DNA of 5,394 nucleotides from GWF2-38-69 sp037127655. Its GTDB lineage: Bacteria; Verrucomicrobiota; Lentisphaeria; Victivallales; GWF2-38-69. The translations under genes and the position numbers were made by a program. Of this stretch, positions 1 through 5,394 are shown piece after piece. The first letter of the stretch is position 1, and every line of letters begins with the position of its first letter. A model generated the notes under the pieces. The model worked only from the letters and a program-made list of their open reading frames with translations. It was not told where the DNA came from and made no database searches. The stretch spans positions 1 to 5,394 of the forward strand of contig JBAXXY010000174.1 in the NCBI GenBank assembly GCA_037127655.1, in the 5' to 3' direction.

Positions 1-734
1 TAAAAGTATCCTCCATTCATCATGTGAGCACAGCCTATGTCGCAGGTAAAGCTAGCGGTGTAGTCCTAGAAGATACCGGATTGATTCCAAATGCCACTTT
101 CAATAACTCCTATGAAAAGAGCAAATATGCCGCTGAAACTCTAATTAGAACTTCAGGAATTCCATTCACAGTTTATAGACCTTCAATCATAGTTGGCAGA
201 CTTAAAGATGGAAAAATAAGAAAACCGTTAGCTTTCTATAGAGTTCTCGAGTTCTTTGGCATGTTGAAAAAACAATACTGCGCCAAAACAGGTACCATGC
301 CTGACGAGCCGATGGAAATAGAATTAAGAATGGAAACAAAAGGCTCAGACAAGATTTATTTTGTTCCTATTGATTATGTTCAGGATACTATTTATGATCT
401 CTGTATGCTCCCTTCGAAGAACAAAACTTATCATGTTACCGGCAGAGGTCCTGCCAATATGATAGATGTTGTTACAGCAGTATGCAAAATTCTTAAGTTT
501 AAGAAAGGCCTTTCTTTCCATGAAAAGATTGATAAGCCTACTGTAAGAGAGAAAATGGTTGGTAGATTTATAGGCGACTTGTATCCTTACTTTGCTTCAA
601 ATATTACATTTGATGTCAGCAATGTTGAAGCAATTCTAGGAAAGAAGAGCTTAGACTGGAAGATGGATGAAGCAAGGCTTATTACACTAGTTAAGGAATT
701 CTATCTAAATGCTTTCCCTGAAATGATTTCCTAG
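1..734 (+). CDS. NAD(P)-dependent thioester-reductase-like SDR (NAD_binding_4 / acyl-CoA reductase type), 5'-truncated
   Basis: The reading frame is open to the left edge (first full codon at position 3), so the start lies outside. It shows 243 residues and ends at TAG 732-734. Seen: the HVSTAYVAG strand (visible residues 7-15), which holds the catalytic Ser/Thr of extended SDRs; the YEKSK catalytic Tyr-x-x-x-Lys (Tyr37, Lys41; bases 111-125); the following YRPSIIVG strand (58-65); and the YFVPIDYVQD substrate-domain motif (119-128). The order and wording fit the NAD_binding_4 family, which reduces acyl thioesters (acyl-CoA or carrier-protein bound) to aldehyde or alcohol with NAD(P)H in the cytoplasm. 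The Rossmann glycine motif (GxxGxxG) should lie upstream of the window. A stand-alone enzyme of about 360-380 residues is likely, but it could be the C-terminal reductase domain of a larger adenylating protein. A sugar-nucleotide epimerase-like SDR is the main alternative. The substrate is unknown. It is probably co-transcribed with the gene that starts 39 bases downstream. Confidence 0.85.
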   Translation, partial: KVSSIHHVSTAYVAGKASGVVLEDTGLIPNATFNNSYEKSKYAAETLIRTSGIPFTVYRPSIIVGRLKDGKIRKPLAFYRVLEFFGMLKKQYCAKTGTMPDEPMEIELRMETKGSDKIYFVPIDYVQDTIYDLCMLPSKNKTYHVTGRGPANMIDVVTAVCKILKFKKGLSFHEKIDKPTVREKMVGRFIGDLYPYFASNITFDVSNVEAILGKKSLDWKMDEARLITLVKEFYLNAFPEMIS

Positions 735-773
735 CGGTACTTGCGCATTCGTTTTCGGGTAAAGTAGTTTAAC
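735..773 (+). other. Short intergenic spacer between reductase and unknown gene
   Basis: These 39 bases carry no hairpin followed by a T-run and no convincing promoter boxes. No AGGAGG-like ribosome site is seen before the ATG at 774. The simplest reading is an intra-operon gap. Confidence 0.5.
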
Positions 774-1613
774 ATGGCTTTGAGATTCAAAAAAGATCAA
801 CATCAGCTCATCAGCGAAGCTCTTAGATCCTACATTAAACACCTTGAACTCATTGAATGCAATAAACTAGATTACCTTACTGAACTAAGAAATTTTCTTG
901 GTAAACTCCTCCGTGAAAATGATTGGAGTTATATACTTTGGGATTCTCCAAAAAGTGATGTTGCTGGAAAAATAAAAGTATTGAAGAGTTCCTGCACTGA
1001 CTTCGCAAGGGGCAGTAAGTGGACTCTTTATCAGAATGGAAAACTCCGTATTGCCTCTATTTTTAAGTCTAAAGAATTAAACCTGGTTGACTTTTTAGTT
1101 GGATTAAAAGCACCTCACCAGCAAACGCCGACTGATAATCAAACTTGCCATTTAGTCCTAAGTTTAAAAAATAACGAATTTATTGAAATAGAGACTACAC
1201 CATCAACAGGCCTTTCCCTCAAGAAACTCGAATCCATAATAAAAGATGCAGCTTTTAGACATAGAATTACCCCAGCATTGATTATGCTCGATTCGGTTCA
1301 ATTTTACCTTGAGAATAAGCCGACTGATCAGAATATATCCCAAATATTATTAAAGATAAGAGAACAGCTTATTTCTGAATCATATGGGATAAAGCCTAAA
1401 TACATAAAACGAATCATTATACCTTCCGATGAAAATGAAGATTCAGGCCAAATCAAATTAAAAATCAGCAACGATTCCTTAATCCTTATAGAAGACATAT
1501 TAAGCGAATATTGCCTAATTGCAGAGCAATATCTACCGCCTGAACGAATAGACTATGACAAACTCGATAAGGCTAAACTCCTAACAGAGAAATTCAGGCA
1601 ATCCATCAAATAA
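774..1613 (+). CDS. Uncharacterised 279-residue soluble protein
   Basis: I do not recognise this protein. It starts at ATG 774 and stops at TAA 1611-1613. The frame is long, on the same strand as the reductase gene and 39 bases behind it, and fills the space up to the convergent priA, so it is very likely real. Seen: no signal peptide, no long hydrophobic segment and no cysteine cluster. There are two amphipathic helical stretches near the N-terminus (about residues 8-49), then a Trp-containing segment (WSYILW, 51-56) and a probable beta hairpin around 83-98. A mixed alpha/beta middle includes a hydrophobic strand-like TPALIMLDSVQFYLE (166-180), and a charged helix ends the protein (about 256-279). 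It is rich in Lys, Glu, Ile and Leu. No catalytic motif, nucleotide-binding loop or DNA-binding signature is evident. The upstream bases lack a clear Shine-Dalgarno; only a weak GGGT sits about 13 bases before the ATG. Location is inferred to be cytoplasmic. Any link to the reductase rests on spacing alone. Confidence 0.8.
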   Translation: MALRFKKDQHQLISEALRSYIKHLELIECNKLDYLTELRNFLGKLLRENDWSYILWDSPKSDVAGKIKVLKSSCTDFARGSKWTLYQNGKLRIASIFKSKELNLVDFLVGLKAPHQQTPTDNQTCHLVLSLKNNEFIEIETTPSTGLSLKKLESIIKDAAFRHRITPALIMLDSVQFYLENKPTDQNISQILLKIREQLISESYGIKPKYIKRIIIPSDENEDSGQIKLKISNDSLILIEDILSEYCLIAEQYLPPERIDYDKLDKAKLLTEKFRQSIK

Positions 1614-1616
1614 GGC

Positions 1617-3833
1617 CTACAGCAAATTCAAAGCATCTATATCGGCCACTATTGATACTTCTTTACTCTTAAATTCTTTAAAAATTAGGTCTTGGATAAA
1701 AGACTTATGTTTATATGTGATATTGCCACGCATCACTATCGAATACCTGAATTTATTCTTAATTTTCGGCATCACTGACGGCGCAAGAGGAGAAATTCTG
1801 ATTTTATCATTCCTCAAAACCTCAAGCCTCACACAAAACCTTTCTGCTAATTCTATAAGTGCACTCTCGCTTACACTCGAAAATCTTATGATCGCCAAGT
1901 GACTTTTGGGTGGATAATCAAGCTCTTCTCTATTGGGTAATTCATATGCATAATATCTTTCAAAATCATGATTTACAGCGCACTGAATAGCCTCGTGAGT
2001 CGGAGTATAGGTCTGAATGAAAACTTCACCAGGCGTTTCACCCCGTCCCGCCCTTCCTGCCACTTGCGTCAGCAATTGAAAAGTTCTTTCAGATGCTCTG
2101 AAATCAGGAATATGAAGCCCCATGTCCGCATTTATTATTCCGACAAGAGTTACATTAGGAAAGTCCAAACCTTTAGCCAGCATCTGAGTGCCTATCAGAA
2201 TATCTATTTTTCCTTTCCTGAAATCAGTCAATACTTTTTCATATGCCCCTTTATGAGTCATTGTATCTGAATCCATTCTGGCAATTTTTGCATGAGCAAA
2301 GAGTTTTTGAGCAACAGCTTCAATTTTTTCAGTTCCAACTCCGGAATATTTGATATTTGGGGCCTTACACTCAGGACAGTTCTTATGCGCCTCAATTATA
2401 TCTCCGCACATATGACAGGAAAGATAATCTTTAGATTTGTGATAAGTATAATCAATAGAGCAGTTTCGACATGTTGCTGAATACCCGCAGGAGAGGCAGA
2501 GCATATGTGTTGCAAAACCTCTGCGGTTAAGAAAAATGATTGTCTGCTCATTTTTCGAAAGCCTATGGTAAACTGCCTCTACCAATTCTTTTGAGAACAT
2601 CGCATTAGTCCCATTACCTGCATCACCTCTCATATCTACGGTCAAAACTTTTGGCATCACCCTGGAGTCAATTCTCTTAGCTAATTTTAGAAGTTTGTAT
2701 TTACCGCTCTGAGCATTGTAATAGGATTCCATTGATGGCGTAGCAGAACCTAGAATTGCCACGGCTCCTTCTCTATGAGCCCGCATAACAGCGACATCTC
2801 TGGCGTGATAGCGCGGAGCTTCGTCCTGTTTGTATGAGTTTTCGTGTTCCTCATCCACTACTATAAGCCCAAGGTTCTTGAATGGAGCAAAAAGTGCGCT
2901 CCGGGCTCCGACGACAATTTTGACTCTATCTTCATAGATTTTCATCCATTCATCAAACCTCTCACCATCACTCAAAGCGCTATGCAAAACTGAAACCATA
3001 TCACCGAATCGGGCTCTGAATCTCTCGGTAGTTTGAGGTGTCAAAGCAATTTCCGGCACAAGGACTATCGAATCCTTACCTTTTTTAAGCGTCTCATCAA
3101 TGGCTCTCAGGTAAACTTCTGTCTTTCCGCTTCCTGTTACACCGAAAAGCAATGCTGTGGTCTGCTTTTCTTTTTTATCAAGCATATCAGTAATAACTCT
3201 AACGGCTTCAGTTTGCTCAGAAGTCAGAGTGGGGGCCTCCGAATCCAGAATAATTTCGTTCATAAATGGATCTCTATCTACATGCCTAGACTCCTTTCCA
3301 ATGATATTTTTTTTCAGAAGAGAGGTGACTGCAGAATCAGAAACTCCAGCTATTTTCTTAAGAGTTGACAGAGGCATATCAGGCCTCTGAAGAAGAGTTT
3401 TAATTACCTCTTTTTGAGCTTCAGATTTGGACTTGCTGTGGAACAAAAACTCTGTGGCTTTCTGAGTATCAATAATATAAATGTATAAAATGCTTTTCTT
3501 TGAAATCCTGCCGCTTCGTACTGCGCCTGGAAGTAAAGAGCGTATTGCATGCTCCTTGGAGCAGCAATAGTATGAAGCCATCCATGCTCCCAACTCAATT
3601 AGATTTTCAGGTATGGTTGGGGTCTTATCGCACAAAGAATATATTTCTTTCAACTTATCTCGATAAAAGGTTGATGCAGGAAAAGAAACGACAAATCCTT
3701 CGATGCTCCTACTCTTGAAAGGAACTATTACATGTGAACCTATGCTAACTGACTGCAGCAAGTGTGGCGGGACAAGGTAGTCAAAATGCTTATTTAAGCT
3801 CAAATCAACCAATACTTTTGCAATTTTGTCCAT
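1617..3833 (-). CDS. priA: Primosomal protein N' (replication restart helicase PriA)
   Basis: Complete, 738 residues, close to the 732 of E. coli PriA. PriA is the 3'-to-5' superfamily 2 helicase that recognises stalled forks and D-loops and starts primosome assembly and DnaB reloading. Seen in order: N-terminal 3'-DNA-binding domain with GSHVIVPF (32-39); winged-helix-like region (about 110-185); Walker A GVTGSGKT (231-238, bases 3120-3143); ALTPQ (263-267); GARSALFAPF (309-318); DEEH box (327-330, bases 2844-2855) followed by the PriA-typical SYKQDEAPRYHARD; GSATPS (362-367); FLNRRGF (434-440); eight zinc-binding cysteines at 446, 449, 455, 458, 473, 476, 486 and 489; GVGTEKIE (498-505); GTQMLAKG (548-555); AGRAGR (592-597). 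Every key residue I expect is present. ATG 3831-3833 is the only usual start after the in-frame TGA at 3852-3854. No Shine-Dalgarno precedes it. It lies 28 bases behind the solute-binding protein gene and probably depends on read-through from it. Confidence 0.98.
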   Translation of the reverse strand: MDKIAKVLVDLSLNKHFDYLVPPHLLQSVSIGSHVIVPFKSRSIEGFVVSFPASTFYRDKLKEIYSLCDKTPTIPENLIELGAWMASYYCCSKEHAIRSLLPGAVRSGRISKKSILYIYIIDTQKATEFLFHSKSKSEAQKEVIKTLLQRPDMPLSTLKKIAGVSDSAVTSLLKKNIIGKESRHVDRDPFMNEIILDSEAPTLTSEQTEAVRVITDMLDKKEKQTTALLFGVTGSGKTEVYLRAIDETLKKGKDSIVLVPEIALTPQTTERFRARFGDMVSVLHSALSDGERFDEWMKIYEDRVKIVVGARSALFAPFKNLGLIVVDEEHENSYKQDEAPRYHARDVAVMRAHREGAVAILGSATPSMESYYNAQSGKYKLLKLAKRIDSRVMPKVLTVDMRGDAGNGTNAMFSKELVEAVYHRLSKNEQTIIFLNRRGFATHMLCLSCGYSATCRNCSIDYTYHKSKDYLSCHMCGDIIEAHKNCPECKAPNIKYSGVGTEKIEAVAQKLFAHAKIARMDSDTMTHKGAYEKVLTDFRKGKIDILIGTQMLAKGLDFPNVTLVGIINADMGLHIPDFRASERTFQLLTQVAGRAGRGETPGEVFIQTYTPTHEAIQCAVNHDFERYYAYELPNREELDYPPKSHLAIIRFSSVSESALIELAERFCVRLEVLRNDKIRISPLAPSVMPKIKNKFRYSIVMRGNITYKHKSFIQDLIFKEFKSKEVSIVADIDALNLL
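2531..2556. repeat. Perfect 9-bp inverted repeat inside priA
   Basis: GAAAAATGA at 2531-2539 is matched exactly by TCATTTTTC at 2548-2556, with an eight-base loop. It sits in the codons for the conserved region leading into FLNRRGF of PriA. The stem is AT-rich and is explained by the protein coding, so a function is doubtful. Confidence 0.3.
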
Positions 3834-3861
3834 TAAAAGCAGCGCAGCGAATCAATCGCAT
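3834..3861 (-). other. Intra-operon spacer upstream of priA
   Basis: These 28 bases lie between the TAA of the solute-binding protein gene and the ATG of priA. They contain an in-frame TGA for priA (3852-3854), which limits the start to ATG 3831-3833. A four-base-pair stem (3847-3850 with 3856-3859, five-base loop) is too weak to be a terminator. No purine-rich ribosome site is present. There is no room for a full promoter here; one could only lie inside the end of the preceding gene. Confidence 0.5.
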
Positions 3862-5394
3862 TTATTTAACTTTTTTGGGTTCGCCCTGTTTATCCTTCGG
3901 AATCCACATAATATCATCGGGCACGATTGGGTACTTAGGAAAGAGTCGTACATTCTCGTATCGAGTATTTATGCCTATAAGTTTATCAGGACAGAACAGG
4001 AATGTGTATGGCTGTTCTTCGTCTAAAATTTTATGAATTTTATGGCATATTATAATACGCTCTTTGGCATTAAAACAGGTTTTAAGTTTTTCTAGAAGCT
4101 CATCTATATCTTTATTTTTAAAGCCGATATGATTGCTTGAAGCCTCAACATCTGCTGTAGAGCTATGCCAAATCTGACTAGGATCAGAATCAAGTCCTAT
4201 TGACCAGCCAAGAGAAACAACATCAAATTTTTTCTGCTCTAATCGTTGGATATAAACCGACCATTCCACTTTGTTTATATTCATCATAATTCCGGCTTTC
4301 TTCATATCTTCATCGATTATCGGAAACATCTTTTCCTGTACTGTACTGGAAGCTATTGATAGGACATTAAACTCAAATTTCTTTCCATCCTTGTCCAGAA
4401 TTCCATCCCCGTCATGATCCTCCCAGCCAACTTCTTTCAGGAGAGCTTTTGCCTTATCAGGATCAAATGCATAAGGCTTTATTGACGAATCATAATAAGG
4501 GCTGTCTATAAAAAATGGGCCTGAAACAATTCTTCCTAGATTATGATAAGCTACTTTTAGGATTTTCTCTCTGTCAACAAGATAAGTCAAAGCCTGCCTG
4601 ACTCTCTTATCCTGAAACAGTGGATTTTTAAGATTGTACCCGATATAAGTATAAGAACGGGATGGGTAGTTAATCTTCCTTATTTTATAGTCTGGACTTG
4701 CTGGGTCAAACTCAGGAATGCTAGTGCGGTTTACCCATTGATCAGCTGTAATATCCATTTTATCTATATCATCCGAAAGGAGTGCCTGGAACTGCGTATT
4801 TGGATGGTTTATTATTTCAAATATTACTGTGTCCAAAGGCGGAGCAATACCATATTTTGCGCCGAAATACTTGTCCCATTTTTTTAAAACTACCCTCTGC
4901 CCGGAATCCCAGCTGTCAAACTTATATGGACCGCAACCAACTATAAATTTATTTCTTATGTAATCATCGTTAAATCTCTTACCATCAAATGGTCCATCAT
5001 AGTCTTTATAAAAGTGTTTTGGAAGAGGAATCAAACCAAGAGTCCAAACCTCTGACAGAAAATATTTTTGTTTCCAATACACTTTGAATCTATACTTAGA
5101 GACTATTTCTATTCGCTCCAAATCCTGATAGTATGTCCTTAGAGGCGCACAGTCAACTTTTTCATCTTTAACTACATCAACATAAAACTTAAAGTCATCA
5201 GCAGTTACCTCGACATCTTTCCACTCTTTGCCTGAAACAGGATCTTTAAAATCGTGCCAAAGAATACCTGGTTTTATCGTAATGTCGTAAACCAACTTAT
5301 CGTCAGACACTTCCCATTTTTCAGCCATCAAAGGTTCAAAAAGGTCTGGATTTTCATAATCTCTGGATGTAAGGGAGCTTGTTGTATATGACCA
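3862..5394 (-). CDS. ABC transporter substrate-binding protein, family 5 (peptide/nickel type), N-terminus outside window
   Basis: The frame is open to the right edge and shows 510 residues ending at TAA (3862-3864). The TTG/ATG at 5326-5331 is internal: 21 in-frame residues precede it and include the family-typical lead-in to LMAEKWEVSDD. Seen, numbered from the first visible residue: the LVYDITIKPGILWHD strand pair (34-48), the usual early SBP_bac_5 signature; VGCGPYKFDSWDSGQRVVLK (152-171, usual form G-T/S-GPY, here Cys before GPY); RQALTYLVDREKIL (266-279); SGPFFIDSPYYD (291-302); GWEDHDGDGILDKDGKKF (323-340), a common Asp-rich turn in this family that resembles a calcium loop. Members bind peptides, nickel or other solutes outside the cytoplasmic membrane and deliver them to a two-permease, two-ATPase importer. 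The full protein is probably about 560-600 residues with a signal peptide or lipobox beyond the edge. Ligand cannot be told. The next gene downstream is priA, not a permease, so the rest of the importer lies upstream or elsewhere. Confidence 0.95.
   Translation of the reverse strand, partial: WSYTTSSLTSRDYENPDLFEPLMAEKWEVSDDKLVYDITIKPGILWHDFKDPVSGKEWKDVEVTADDFKFYVDVVKDEKVDCAPLRTYYQDLERIEIVSKYRFKVYWKQKYFLSEVWTLGLIPLPKHFYKDYDGPFDGKRFNDDYIRNKFIVGCGPYKFDSWDSGQRVVLKKWDKYFGAKYGIAPPLDTVIFEIINHPNTQFQALLSDDIDKMDITADQWVNRTSIPEFDPASPDYKIRKINYPSRSYTYIGYNLKNPLFQDKRVRQALTYLVDREKILKVAYHNLGRIVSGPFFIDSPYYDSSIKPYAFDPDKAKALLKEVGWEDHDGDGILDKDGKKFEFNVLSIASSTVQEKMFPIIDEDMKKAGIMMNINKVEWSVYIQRLEQKKFDVVSLGWSIGLDSDPSQIWHSSTADVEASSNHIGFKNKDIDELLEKLKTCFNAKERIIICHKIHKILDEEQPYTFLFCPDKLIGINTRYENVRLFPKYPIVPDDIMWIPKDKQGEPKKVK

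Noticed and set aside
1717..2480. Three + strand frames of 61-100 residues opposite the 3' half of priA
   Set aside because: They are antisense to the conserved helicase and zinc regions of priA and have no recognisable protein features.
3033..3390. Two overlapping + strand frames of 111 and 77 residues opposite priA
   Set aside because: They lie antisense to the Walker A and linker region of a full, intact priA, show no family motif, and are typical shadows of a long coding frame.
3404..3718. Short frames on both strands (64 and 72 residues) within priA
   Set aside because: They overlap the N-terminal part of priA, whose protein sequence is clearly the conserved one.
3847..3859. GCGA/TCGC stem with five-base loop before priA as a terminator or attenuator
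   Set aside because: Only four base pairs and no T-run follow; it is too weak to support a function.
3764..4036. Two + strand frames of 66-90 residues spanning the gap between the binding-protein gene and priA
   Set aside because: Most of their length is antisense to real coding sequence, and the 28-base spacer has no start signal for them.
4384..4419. DHDGDGILDKDG in the binding protein as a calcium-binding EF-hand or dockerin
   Set aside because: An Asp-rich turn of this kind at this place is common in family 5 solute-binding proteins and does not by itself show calcium binding or a dockerin.
1..5394. A mobile island, defence system, CRISPR or phage module
   Set aside because: No transposase, integrase, nuclease, repeat array or terminal repeat is seen, and the genes are a housekeeping helicase, a transporter receptor, a reductase and one unknown.

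Overview
This is a compact, AT-rich bacterial chromosomal segment. It holds four protein genes and almost no intergenic space. Two genes on the + strand (positions 1 to 1613) run head-on into two on the - strand (5394 down to 1617). The two outer genes are cut by the window edges. I see no rRNA, tRNA, CRISPR array, insertion sequence, prophage gene or origin. The organism cannot be named from this window. A full-length PriA shows it is a bacterium. Low GC, tight gene packing and the lack of clear Shine-Dalgarno sequences in front of the two visible starts are the only other clues, and they do not fix a phylum.

Left half, + strand. Positions 1-734 carry the C-terminal two thirds of an extended short-chain dehydrogenase/reductase of the thioester-reductase / fatty acyl-CoA reductase ('male sterility', NAD_binding_4) type. 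Its Tyr-x-x-x-Lys catalytic pair is intact. A gap of 39 bases separates it from a 279-residue protein (774-1613) that I do not recognise. It looks soluble and cytoplasmic, with helical ends and a mixed alpha/beta middle. The short gap suggests the two are co-transcribed.

Right half, - strand. Read in the direction of transcription, the first gene is a family 5 extracellular solute-binding protein (oligopeptide/dipeptide/nickel ABC transporter type). It is open at the right edge, so its signal peptide is not visible. After 28 bases comes priA, a complete 738-residue primosomal helicase with Walker A, DEEH box, eight zinc-binding cysteines and C-terminal helicase motifs all present. The spacing suggests priA is expressed by read-through from the transporter gene. 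No permease or ATPase gene lies beside the binding protein in this window.

The two operons converge with only 3 bases between the stop codons (1614-1616) and no obvious terminator hairpin. Nothing here forms a recognisable new system. The only protein of unknown function is the 279-residue one, and it is the item most worth follow-up. The other findings are annotation traps at the truncated ends, the convergent junction, the SD-less starts and a chance-level inverted repeat inside priA.
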